In this document: in pieces, positions 34,881-42,731 of the stretch | How positions within the stretch are numbered: the first letter of the stretch is position 1 | Layout: each line of letters opens with the position of its first letter | NCBI RefSeq assembly: GCF_002934605.1 | Contig: NZ_PTJC01000005.1 | Span: forward strand, 62,001 to 126,000 | DNA: 64,000 bases | Reading direction: 5' to 3' | Source of the DNA: Neolewinella xylanilytica | Lineage (GTDB): Bacteria > Bacteroidota > Bacteroidia > Chitinophagales > Saprospiraceae | Made by a program: the position numbers and the translations under genes | Notes under the pieces: generated by a model | Database searches by the model: none | What the model was told of the DNA's origin: nothing | The model's input: only the letters and a program-made list of their open reading frames with translations

Positions 34881-36178
34881 GCGGGTACGGCTTCGGGGGC
34901 GGGGGATAGCGGCAAGCGCAGGTGCAGGGTGGTTCCGCGACCTGGTTTGCTTTCCACGCGAATGTCCCAGTGGTGGGCCCGGCAAATTTGGCGGACGTAA
35001 TACAGGCCCAGGCCAAAGCCCTTCACGTCATGCACGTCGCCCGTAGGTACCCGGTAGAATTTATCGAAGAGTTTAGGCTGGTATTCGGGCGCGATCCCCG
35101 GCCCGCGGTCACTGATCGCCAGGTGCAGGTACGCATTGGCTACCCGGCCCACCACGGCGACGCGGGGAGCGGCACCGCCGTACTTGATAGCGTTGTCGAG
35201 GAGGTTGTACAGGATATTGGTCAGGTGCAGCGGGTCGGCAAGCAGGTGCAGCGGCCGCTGTGGTAGTTGCCAGGTGAGCTTTCCCTCCCGCTCCTCCACC
35301 CGGGCGCTGGCACTCTCGAGCAGGGGCGGCAGCAGCGTTTGCAAATCCACCCGCTCCCGCTTGATCTCGAAGTTTCCTTTTTCGGTGTTGGCGATCTGGA
35401 GTACCTTTTCTATCTGGCCGTTCAAACGCTCGTACTGGGAATAAATGAGGTGAGCGTAGCGGCTGAGGCGGGGATCGCCGGCCACTTTTTCGTCCCGCGA
35501 AAGCACCGTAGCCGCTACGCGAATGGTGGATAAGGGGGTCTTGAACTCGTGGGTCATATTGTCGATGAATTCCTTCTGCATGTGGGCGAGCCTTCGCTGC
35601 CGCAGGATGATCACCAACGAATAGGCGAAAAAGGCCACCGTCAGAATAAGGATGACCGACAGGAAAACCACCAGCTGCATCTTCTGCCAGATGTAGCCGA
35701 TGCGGGTCGGAAACTTGATGCCGAAATAGTACAACAGATCGTCGTCGGGCGGGAGGGTACGGTCGGTGGTCGGCAGGGAACCGGGCTGGAGGTCGACGTC
35801 GGCGTAGCAGTACCCACCGTACGCCATCTCGTTCGTGGCGCAGTTGAAAATGGCGTACTCAAAATCAATGTCCAGGTTGAGGCGCTGCAGTTCCTGTTGC
35901 ATGAGGTATTCCAGGCGTTGGGCGTTGATCTCACTTTCCGTATTGACGATAAAGTAGTTGCTACTGCGCTGCCGCACGATGTCCCGCTTGGGTAAGGCGG
36001 CATTGTTCTCCGCCGCGAGTTGGCGGGCCACGCCGTAGAGCGCCAGCTGGGCTTTTTGACTGAATTCCGTGTCGTTCAGGTTCCAGGTGGTGGCTACCCA
36101 ATAGGTCTGCATACCGATGATGCCGGCAATCGCTACGACGCCCAGCACGATTACCCGCCTTATCACTTGGGTCTGCAT
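34877..36178 (-). CDS. Sensor histidine kinase
   Basis: 433 residues. Two transmembrane helices (about 8-28 and 168-192) flank a ~140-residue periplasmic sensor with three cysteines (NCATNEMAYGGYC), possibly disulfide-bonded. The dimerisation domain carries H210 in DNMTHEFKTPLST. The ATPase domain has the N box (ILYNLLDNAIKYGG), G1 (DRGPGIA) and G2 (GFGLGLYYV). There is no HAMP domain, as in many Bacteroidota kinases. It is translationally coupled to the OmpR-type regulator. A role in envelope sensing is an inference. Confidence 0.95.
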   Translation of the reverse strand: MQTQVIRRVIVLGVVAIAGIIGMQTYWVATTWNLNDTEFSQKAQLALYGVARQLAAENNAALPKRDIVRQRSSNYFIVNTESEINAQRLEYLMQQELQRLNLDIDFEYAIFNCATNEMAYGGYCYADVDLQPGSLPTTDRTLPPDDDLLYYFGIKFPTRIGYIWQKMQLVVFLSVILILTVAFFAYSLVIILRQRRLAHMQKEFIDNMTHEFKTPLSTIRVAATVLSRDEKVAGDPRLSRYAHLIYSQYERLNGQIEKVLQIANTEKGNFEIKRERVDLQTLLPPLLESASARVEEREGKLTWQLPQRPLHLLADPLHLTNILYNLLDNAIKYGGAAPRVAVVGRVANAYLHLAISDRGPGIAPEYQPKLFDKFYRVPTGDVHDVKGFGLGLYYVRQICRAHHWDIRVESKPGRGTTLHLRLPLSPAPEAVPA

Positions 36179-36255
36179 GACCGGTTAATTTCGGAAAACG
36201 CCATCGGTTTACGTCGGTCGTTATCCCTGTTAACATCCCGTTTACGGAATGGATG

Positions 36256-37236
36256 TCAGCCCCGCGGAAAGCTGCCCCAGCCAAAAGCGGCTAAATCGAT
36301 GTCCGCCGGCGCGCCGTCAAAGACCACGAAGCGGTACCTGGCAAGGTAGGTCTCCCCCGGCGCAAGGGGAAAGCCCTGCTCCACCACCGGGGTGACTGAG
36401 AGGTAGGGCATGTCGGGATGTACGCGTACGAACTGGGGACCGCGGAAGTCCGCCGGGTGGGGAAATACCGCCACGCCCGACGTGCCGCCCCCGTCCTTTA
36501 CTACAAGATCCCCGTAAATGGCCGTCCACTCCGGGCGGGTATGGTTGGCGGCCGCCCGGTTCAGTCCTTCGTCGGTCAGGAAACGGGCCGGGCCGGTAAA
36601 TGCCGCGGTATCGGACTCGTTCCACTCGGCACTGCCCCGTAGCCCCAGTCCGCCGTAGGTATAGCGGTCGAGGTAAAGCGTATCCCCGCTGACGTTGGTC
36701 TGTTCGCTGCGCAGGTCCCAGACGTAGGGGGCGGCATTATCGTAGACGCGTACGCGCCAGTCCTCGCTCAGGACCGGTCCGTGCTGGAGGCTGACCTGCT
36801 CGAGCCGCGCCCGGAAGCCGACCACGCTGGCCGAATCGAAGGTTTCAAGCAGTTCAACGTGGCGTACCGTTCCCGTACCCTGGTGCTGGTTCCAGAAGTC
36901 GACATGGTCGCCGCGGAAGGTCGTGCTCGTCCAGGCGGTGAAAATTCCGTGTTGGTGGGTATGTCCGACGGGGAAATCGTCGGTAACGATCCGCCCGGCC
37001 GGGCTGTATACCGGATGGATGAATCCGCTGCGGATGTAGTATGCGGGGAGGCTGTCCGGGAACCGGTAATGAGGAAGCTGCGGCGTAATGGCGTAGCGGA
37101 GCACCGGCCGGCCGTCGATGCGGATGGTGACTTCGTCCTCCAGGGCGGAGAGGGTTATTCGGTCCTTATTCCGGGCGGATCCGCAAGCCGCCCACCAAAA
37201 GAATGCTATTATGGCTAAGCCCTTGACTGCCCTCAT
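36256..37236 (-). CDS. DUF6807 (PmoA-like) family lipoprotein
   Basis: 326 residues. The lipoprotein signal MRAVKGLAIIAFFWWAAC puts lipid on C18. The rest matches the DUF6807 family, often labelled PmoA although it has no shown link to methane oxidation: FPVGHTHQHGIFTAWT, YTYGGLGLRGSAEW, VAVFPHPADFRGPQFVRVHPD and GETYLARYRF. The fold is a beta sandwich, probably sugar-related, since homologues commonly sit among carbohydrate or oxidoreductase genes. It follows the kinase gene on the same strand after 77 bp and may be independent. Biochemical function is not known. Confidence 0.85.
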   Translation of the reverse strand: MRAVKGLAIIAFFWWAACGSARNKDRITLSALEDEVTIRIDGRPVLRYAITPQLPHYRFPDSLPAYYIRSGFIHPVYSPAGRIVTDDFPVGHTHQHGIFTAWTSTTFRGDHVDFWNQHQGTGTVRHVELLETFDSASVVGFRARLEQVSLQHGPVLSEDWRVRVYDNAAPYVWDLRSEQTNVSGDTLYLDRYTYGGLGLRGSAEWNESDTAAFTGPARFLTDEGLNRAAANHTRPEWTAIYGDLVVKDGGGTSGVAVFPHPADFRGPQFVRVHPDMPYLSVTPVVEQGFPLAPGETYLARYRFVVFDGAPADIDLAAFGWGSFPRG

Positions 37237-37274
37237 CGGTTATCTTTATACTTCCGCACCAAAATAAGCCTACC

Positions 37275-37628
37275 GTGCAAGAATCTCCCCCCTCCTGTCC
37301 CATCCCCCGCTGGCAGCTTTTGAAACAGGAACTGAAGAATGTTGGTCCCGAGGAATTCGATCACCTGCGCGCCGCCGCCGAAAAAGGAACCCTGATCGAC
37401 GTGCGCAGTGAAGCGGAGTACGGTGATTTTCACCTGGAGGGCGCCCGGAACATCAACTACCTGGGGCCGAACTTCCTGGAGGAGATGGACCGCCTCGATC
37501 CCGATAAAACCTACCTGGTGTACTGCCGTAGCGGTCGCCGTAGCGTACGCGCCTGTACCCTGATGAAAAACGCAGGATTGAAAAATCTGGTCCACCTCGA
37601 CGGTGGCATAAACGCTTACGCCGAATGA
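37275..37628 (+). CDS. Rhodanese-like protein, cytoplasmic
   Basis: 117 residues starting at GTG 37275. A single rhodanese domain with catalytic C84 in the loop YCRSGRRS, plus LIDVRSEAEYGDFHLEGARNI. It has no signal peptide. It would carry a persulfide and transfer sulfur. The stop overlaps the start of the next gene as ATGA, so the two rhodaneses are translationally coupled; the second is a lipoprotein. It is divergent from the DUF6807 gene with 38 bp between starts. Confidence 0.92.
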   Translation: MQESPPSCPIPRWQLLKQELKNVGPEEFDHLRAAAEKGTLIDVRSEAEYGDFHLEGARNINYLGPNFLEEMDRLDPDKTYLVYCRSGRRSVRACTLMKNAGLKNLVHLDGGINAYAE

Positions 37629-38035
37629 ATCGCTTCCTCCTATTCGTCCTACTGCTCGGGGTACTAGCCTGCGGGCAGGGCACGGAAACCGATGCTCCTT
37701 CCACGGAAAGCCCCGTACCTGCGTCGGCGGCGCCCGCATACGGACAACTGAGTCCCGCGGCCTTTGCCGATAAAATGGAGGAAGAGGGGGTCGTGCTACT
37801 GGACGTGCGTACGCCCGAAGAAATTGCCGTCGGTAAGATCGACGGCGCCGTGGAGATGGACTACAACGATCCCGACTTCGCCAAACAACTGGCGACCCTG
37901 GAGAAGGGCCCTACTTACCTCGTGTACTGCGCCAGTGGCGGACGTAGCAATAAGGCCTGCACCATGATGGCGGAAGCCGGCTTCGAGCACGTATATAACC
38001 TGGAGGGTGGCTTTACGGCCTGGGAGCAGCAGTAG
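37625..38035 (+). CDS. Rhodanese-like lipoprotein
   Basis: 136 residues. The lipoprotein signal MNRFLLFVLLLGVLAC puts lipid on C16, followed by a Ser/Pro/Ala-rich linker (about 20-40) and one rhodanese domain with C102 in YCASGGRS. It is the exported partner of the cytoplasmic rhodanese it overlaps by 4 bp; the two domains look alike (LDVRTPEEIAVGKIDGAVEMDY against LIDVRSEAEY...) and probably arose by duplication. It likely handles sulfane sulfur in the periplasm. The physiological donor is unknown. Confidence 0.92.
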   Translation: MNRFLLFVLLLGVLACGQGTETDAPSTESPVPASAAPAYGQLSPAAFADKMEEEGVVLLDVRTPEEIAVGKIDGAVEMDYNDPDFAKQLATLEKGPTYLVYCASGGRSNKACTMMAEAGFEHVYNLEGGFTAWEQQ

Positions 38036-38074
38036 AACAAACATCCCCGCCGGGCCGCTTAAGTAAGAAACAGT

Positions 38075-38596
38075 ATGGAAAATTGGCTGACCGCGCCGTG
38101 GGACGTGATCCTAAAAACGATCGCCTCCGCGATCGCGATCTTTGTGATCATCATTATCTACGTGCGGATCGCGGGGTTGCGGACCTTCGCCAAGATGTCG
38201 AGCTTCGACTTCGCGTCCACCATCGCTATTGGCACCATCCTGGCGTCCACGCTGATGAACACCGATAGCTCCCTGCTGAAGGGGGCGGTTGCACTCGGTA
38301 CCATTTTGGGGTTTCAGCAGATGTACACCGCCCTCAAGATCCGAAGCAAGGCGTTCGCGGATGCGGCGGAAAACGACCCGGTGTTGCTTATGGACGGCAG
38401 CACCATCCTGTACGACAACCTTCACCGCACCAATGTGAGCCAGTCGGACCTGATGGCCAAGCTCCGGGAAGCGAACGTGCTGCGAATGAGCCAGGTCATG
38501 GCCGTCGTGCTGGAGACCACCGGCGATATTTCGGTACTGCACCAGGAAGGGTCCGAGCCGCTGGACGATATCCTGCTGGAGGGCGTGCAGCGGTAA
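38075..38596 (+). CDS. DUF421/YetF-family membrane protein
   Basis: 173 residues with three N-terminal transmembrane helices (about 13-33, 45-62, 66-85), the R-x-x-G-x-R-T-F motif at VRIAGLRTFAKMSSFDFAS, and a cytoplasmic domain (ENDPVLLMDGSTILYDNL; MAVVLETTGDISVL). These are characteristic of the YetF/DUF421 family, whose role is poorly known. It follows the rhodanese operon after 39 bp. A second, diverged family member lies at 62439-62987. Confidence 0.93.
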   Translation: MENWLTAPWDVILKTIASAIAIFVIIIIYVRIAGLRTFAKMSSFDFASTIAIGTILASTLMNTDSSLLKGAVALGTILGFQQMYTALKIRSKAFADAAENDPVLLMDGSTILYDNLHRTNVSQSDLMAKLREANVLRMSQVMAVVLETTGDISVLHQEGSEPLDDILLEGVQR

Positions 38597-38600
38597 TGCC

Positions 38601-38608
38601 TACCTTTG
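38601..38608 (+). promoter_or_regulatory. -7 promoter box TACCTTTG, 4 bp before a start codon
   Basis: Exact match to the Bacteroidota -7 consensus TAnnTTTG. The next gene's ATG is at 38613, so transcription would begin at or next to the start codon. Confidence 0.65.
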
Positions 38609-38612
38609 CCGC

Positions 38613-39815
38613 ATGGCGGATTACCGGATCGAAGAAAACGAAGATTGGGGCAGCTGGCATGCCGTACTGGATACGGTCTACGCCGGCAATCCCCAGTACG
38701 TCTACCCCCTGCGCAGCGATATCGAAGGCATCCTGAGCGAAAAGAACGCGGCCTACGACGGGCAAAACCTACGGCGGTGGATCGTCCGGGACGGCACGCG
38801 GCCGGTAGGACGGATAGCGGCTTTTATCGATACCGAGCGAAACAAACAACTCACGCTCCCCGTCGGGGGCATCGGCTTCTTCGAAAGCATTGACGACGCG
38901 GTGGTCGCCGACCTGCTCTTCACCGAAGCCGAAAATTACCTCCGCGAGCGCGGCATGCAGGCGGTTGACGGCCCGATCAATTTTGGGGAGCGGGATAAAT
39001 TTTGGGGGTTGCTCGTGCGCGGTTGGTATCGGCCGATCTACCAGGAAACGTACAATCCGCCCTACTACCTGCCCTTTTTCGAAAACCGCGGTTACCAGCC
39101 CCACGAGCAGTGTCTGACCATGCGCGGCGTGGTGTCCGAATTTCCGGGAGAGCGGCTCGGCAAACTAGCGGCACGGGTGCGGGAACGCTACGGCCTGTAC
39201 ACCGAGCAGATCCGGTCGAATAACTTGCGCAAGGGGGCCGAGGACTTCGCCGAAGCCTACAACGCCGCCTTCAACCACTGGCCCTACTTCATGCCCCTGA
39301 CGGGCGACGACATCTACCCCACCTTCCGGCAAATGAAGCCCATCATGGACCCCCATTTGACGTGCATCGCGTATAACCGGGAGGGCCGGCCGATCGGACT
39401 GGCCGGGCTCATTCCCGACATTAACTGCTTCCTCGGCGGCGTAAACGGCAAACTGAATTGGCGGGGCCTTCCCAAATTCCTGTACCGGCTGAAGTTTCAG
39501 CGGCAGCCGCGCAACTGCAAGGGCATCGCCTTCGGGATCGCCCGGGAATACCAACGGCAGGGCGTCTACCCCCTGATGGTCGACGCCATGTTCCAGAGCG
39601 GCGACCGGCACACCAGTCGTACGTACCGCTACGTGGATATGGCTACGATCCGTGGACACAACAAACTCATGGTCGACACCTGCCGCCAGATGAATACTGA
39701 TATTCACCGGGTACATCTGGCCTACCGCAAGGCGCTTACCCCCGACGCCAACTGGGAACCCTTCGAGAAGCTGGACGTCAGCGAAGTGCCCATGGGGAAG
39801 TACGGCGTCGCTTAG
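38613..39815 (+). CDS. GNAT-superfamily-like protein (400 aa)
   Basis: Cytoplasmic protein without signal peptide. It resembles large GNAT-like acyltransferases common in Bacteroidota and annotated only generically: an N-terminal substrate-like half (GPINFGERDKFWGLLVRG; YLPFFENRGYQPHEQCLTM) and a C-terminal half where ARVRERYGLYTEQIR and FGIAREYQRQGVYPLMVDAMF fit the acyl-CoA-binding part, ending in a NKLMVDTCRQMNTDIHRVHLAYRK stretch reminiscent of the last GNAT strand. The substrate is unknown. It has its own TACCTTTG box, so it is probably transcribed alone and leaderless. Confidence 0.75.
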   Translation: MADYRIEENEDWGSWHAVLDTVYAGNPQYVYPLRSDIEGILSEKNAAYDGQNLRRWIVRDGTRPVGRIAAFIDTERNKQLTLPVGGIGFFESIDDAVVADLLFTEAENYLRERGMQAVDGPINFGERDKFWGLLVRGWYRPIYQETYNPPYYLPFFENRGYQPHEQCLTMRGVVSEFPGERLGKLAARVRERYGLYTEQIRSNNLRKGAEDFAEAYNAAFNHWPYFMPLTGDDIYPTFRQMKPIMDPHLTCIAYNREGRPIGLAGLIPDINCFLGGVNGKLNWRGLPKFLYRLKFQRQPRNCKGIAFGIAREYQRQGVYPLMVDAMFQSGDRHTSRTYRYVDMATIRGHNKLMVDTCRQMNTDIHRVHLAYRKALTPDANWEPFEKLDVSEVPMGKYGVA

Positions 39816-39902
39816 GGTAGAGCCGTCCCCGTTCCCGCTACAATTATCGTCCGAAATCGGCCACAACACCTACGGGCCCGTCCACGCCTGCACGGAGACG
39901 AA

Positions 39903-39948
39903 TGTGCATAACCCCGAAGTTTTCCACGTATAAATCTTTTTATCCACA
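39903..39948. promoter_or_regulatory. Two consensus DnaA boxes upstream of dnaB
   Basis: TGTGCATAA at 39903-39911 is the reverse complement of TTATGCACA, and TTATCCACA lies at 39940-39948; both match TTATNCACA exactly. TTTTCCACG at 39920-39928 between them is a weaker relative. AT-rich sequence follows to 39980. This could be DnaA control of dnaB or part of an origin. Confidence 0.55.
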
Positions 39949-39982
39949 GCCTTTTCAACAACAATTTGTTAGAAAAACAACC

Positions 39983-39990
39983 TACCTTTG
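39983..39990 (+). promoter_or_regulatory. -7 promoter box TACCTTTG before dnaB
   Basis: Exact TAnnTTTG match 7 bp before the dnaB ATG at 39998. A TTTG at 39965-39968 could be the -33 element but the 14-bp spacing is short. The leader would be close to zero. Confidence 0.6.
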
Positions 39991-39997
39991 ATTCCTG

Positions 39998-41557
39998 ATG
40001 GCGAAGGATAAACAATACGATCGGCGTAACAACGGCAATGGCAACGGCTACGTCGCCACGGCCTACTCCAACCGTAATCGGCTGGAAGAAGCCAACCTGC
40101 CCGCTTATAGCAAACTGCCCCCCCAGGCACCCGATCTGGAGGAGGCCATTCTGGCCGCCATCCTTATCGAGAAGGAGGCGATGACCAAGGTGCTCGACAT
40201 CATCTCGCCGGATTCCTTCTATAAGCCCGCCCACCAGGCTATTTACCGGAGTATGCGGCGGCTCTTCGAGCGCAGCCAGCCCATCGACCTGCTGATGGTC
40301 ATGGAGGACCTGCGGAAGCACGAGGAACTGGAAGTCGTAGGGGGTGCCGCCTACCTCGCCCAGCTCACCGGCAAGGTGACCAGCTCGGCCAACATCGAGT
40401 ACCACGCCCGCATCGTCACGGAAAAGTTCATTCAGCGGGAGCTGATTCGGACCAGTACCGAGATCATCCGGGATGCCTACGAAGACAGCACCGACGTGCT
40501 CGACCTACTAGATAAGGCGGGCAACTTCGTCTTCGAGATCACGGAGCGCAACATGGGCAAGCAGGTAGCCGATATGGGCACCCTGGCCAATCAGATCCTC
40601 GATCAGCTCACCATGCTGCGGGAAAAGGAGGACGGCCTGACCGGTATCCCCACCGGCTTCACCGAGCTCGACCGCCTGACCTCCGGTTTGCAGCCTTCGG
40701 ACCTTATCATCGTGGCCGCCCGCCCCGCCATGGGTAAGACGAGTTTCGTACTCTCCATGGCGCGCAACGCCGCCGCCGAGTACGGTCATGGCGTGGCCGT
40801 GTTCAGCCTAGAGATGAGTGCTACCCAGCTGGCCGGCCGGATCTTCAGCCAGGACGCGGAGGTCAACGGCCAAAAGATGCGGAACGGCAAGTTCACCGAA
40901 GACGAGTGGGCGCGGCTCGTCAACGCCATGAACCACATCGGGGAAGCCCCCATCTACATCGACGACACCCCCGGTATCAACGTCTTCGAACTCCGGGCCA
41001 AGTGCCGGCGCCTGAAGCTCGAAAAGGGCATCAGCATGGTCATCATCGACTACCTGCAGCTGATGTCCGGCAGCGGGGAAGCCAATAAGGGCGGTAACCG
41101 CGAACAGGAGGTCTCGGCCATCAGCCGGTCGCTGAAGGGCCTGGCCAAGGAACTGGAAGTACCCGTCATCGCCCTGTCTCAGCTCAGCCGCGCCGTGGAG
41201 ACGCGGGGCGGAGATAAGCGCCCGCAGCTCAGTGACTTACGAGAATCGGGGTCCATCGAGCAGGACGCCGACATGGTCATGTTCCTCTACCGACCGGAAT
41301 ACTACAAGATTACGGAAGACGAACAGGGCAACAGCCTCGTCGGCGTGGCCGAGATCATCGTGGGCAAAAACCGCCACGGCGAGGCCCGCGACATCCGCCT
41401 GCGCTTCGACAGCGACTTCGCCCGCTTCAGCGATCTCGACGATCCCGACTTCGACCTGCTCCCCTCCAATGCCATCACCGGCGGACAGCCCCAGCAACCC
41501 TACGGCGGCGGTACCCTGCCCAGCAAGATGAATACGGACGACGATATTCCGTTCTAG
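39998..41557 (+). CDS. dnaB: Replicative DNA helicase DnaB
   Basis: 519 residues. After a ~40-residue polar extension (KQYDRRNNGNGNGY) comes the DnaB N-terminal domain (PDLEEAILAAILIEKEAM), a linker, and the RecA-like ATPase domain with Walker A ARPAMGKTS (K247), Walker B MVIIDYLQLM and the QDADMVMFLYRPEYY segment. A hexameric replication-fork helicase. No intein is present, and the protein is complete, ending MNTDDDIPF. Two DnaA boxes and a -7 box lie directly upstream. The next gene follows on the same strand after 67 bp. Confidence 0.97.
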   Translation: MAKDKQYDRRNNGNGNGYVATAYSNRNRLEEANLPAYSKLPPQAPDLEEAILAAILIEKEAMTKVLDIISPDSFYKPAHQAIYRSMRRLFERSQPIDLLMVMEDLRKHEELEVVGGAAYLAQLTGKVTSSANIEYHARIVTEKFIQRELIRTSTEIIRDAYEDSTDVLDLLDKAGNFVFEITERNMGKQVADMGTLANQILDQLTMLREKEDGLTGIPTGFTELDRLTSGLQPSDLIIVAARPAMGKTSFVLSMARNAAAEYGHGVAVFSLEMSATQLAGRIFSQDAEVNGQKMRNGKFTEDEWARLVNAMNHIGEAPIYIDDTPGINVFELRAKCRRLKLEKGISMVIIDYLQLMSGSGEANKGGNREQEVSAISRSLKGLAKELEVPVIALSQLSRAVETRGGDKRPQLSDLRESGSIEQDADMVMFLYRPEYYKITEDEQGNSLVGVAEIIVGKNRHGEARDIRLRFDSDFARFSDLDDPDFDLLPSNAITGGQPQQPYGGGTLPSKMNTDDDIPF

Positions 41558-41600
41558 TTAGCCCTCGCGGCCAGCCCTCCCGCGGGCGATTTACCTATCT

Positions 41601-41625
41601 TACCGAAGCACCCAAGCCTTCGGTA
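41601..41625 (+). promoter_or_regulatory. Hairpin ending in the start codon of the next gene
   Basis: TACCGAAG at 41601-41608 and CTTCGGTA at 41618-41625 are perfect inverted repeats with a 9-nt loop; the last A is the first base of the ATG at 41625. In the mRNA it would bury the start region. TATCTTAC at 41596-41603, a loose -7 match, overlaps the left arm. Confidence 0.45.
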
Positions 41626-42731
41626 TGCAACTCTATACGGACTTCGTCTACTGGCTCACCGTTCAGCCCACCAACTACCTGCTGATCCTCGCCATCATCG
41701 GCCTGCTGCTCTTCACGGTGGGGCTCATACTGGGCTATCTGCTCCAACGCGGCAAAACCAACAAAGCACTGCGAAAATTGGCCCTGGCGGAACGGGAAAA
41801 AGCCGAAATGCAGCAAAAGCTCGCGGCCGGCGACGCGGAACAAAACACCCTCGCCCGCCAATTGGTCAAGATCACTACCGAGAAGGACGACACCCTCGTC
41901 CAGCTTCGTGAAGTGAGCGGTAACCTGGGCAAAATCTCCGCGGATCTACGCAAGCTCCAGGCCACCAACGAACAACTCAGCGCCACCAACCAGACCTACG
42001 CCACCACCATTGAGGACCTGAACGACCAGGTGATCGGCCTGAAAACCCGCAACGAGCAGCTACTGAAGGGCATCGACGGGGAAACTTTCGCGCCGGGCGC
42101 GGGAGCAACGAATCCGTCCCCGAACGCGCTGGAAGCCCTGGAGCGGCGGTTGCGGATTCTGGAAGACCGGCTCGCCGATAAACCGGACACCGGTGGAGAC
42201 CCCCCCGTCGACCTGGGCAAACCCCGCCACCGCGTCCGGATCGGGACGGCCGAAGTTCCCTTCGAAGGGCAACGCGACGATCTCATGCGCATCCACGCCA
42301 TCGGCCCCTTCAACCAAAGCCAGCTCAATAATGCGGGGGTGTATACCTACCGGCAGATCGCCAATTGGACGGATGAGGACCTGGCGGACTATGCCGCCCG
42401 CATCGGGTACGTAGCCGACATCATGCGCGAGGAGGATTGGATCGGCCAGGCCCGAAACCTGGCGGATAGTATTGCGTCAGGGGCGGCAATCGTCGAGCCC
42501 CGTGCCCCAGATCCGACGGACCTGACCGTAATCGACGGCATCGATCCGAAGGTCGCGGGCATACTGAAGGAAGCCGGCGTGAAGGATCTGACCACCCTAG
42601 CCGAAACGCCCGTCGACGAACTACGCGCCATGCTCGAACAGGCCGGTGAGGCCAATGCCGTGCACCGCAGCGCGGACTGGCCCGAACAGGCAGCTCTGAT
42701 CGTAGCCGACCTAACGGAGCGGTCGGTTTAA
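41625..42731 (+). CDS. Membrane-anchored coiled-coil protein with C-terminal HhH-type domains
   Basis: 368 residues. One transmembrane helix (about 18-40, YLLILAIIGLLLFTVGLIL) is followed by a long coiled coil (about 45-150, heptads such as LALAEREKAEMQQKLA and LRKLQATNEQLSATNQ). The C-terminal half has two helix-hairpin-helix-like units: about 215-280 (LMRIHAIGPFNQSQLNNAGV) and about 297-362 (LTVIDGIDPKVAGILKEAGV). Similar HhH units occur in DUF4332-type proteins. It is cytoplasm-facing and possibly binds nucleic acid at the membrane, which is an inference. It follows dnaB; its stop shares TTAA with the convergent adhesin gene. Confidence 0.75.
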   Translation: MQLYTDFVYWLTVQPTNYLLILAIIGLLLFTVGLILGYLLQRGKTNKALRKLALAEREKAEMQQKLAAGDAEQNTLARQLVKITTEKDDTLVQLREVSGNLGKISADLRKLQATNEQLSATNQTYATTIEDLNDQVIGLKTRNEQLLKGIDGETFAPGAGATNPSPNALEALERRLRILEDRLADKPDTGGDPPVDLGKPRHRVRIGTAEVPFEGQRDDLMRIHAIGPFNQSQLNNAGVYTYRQIANWTDEDLADYAARIGYVADIMREEDWIGQARNLADSIASGAAIVEPRAPDPTDLTVIDGIDPKVAGILKEAGVKDLTTLAETPVDELRAMLEQAGEANAVHRSADWPEQAALIVADLTERSV

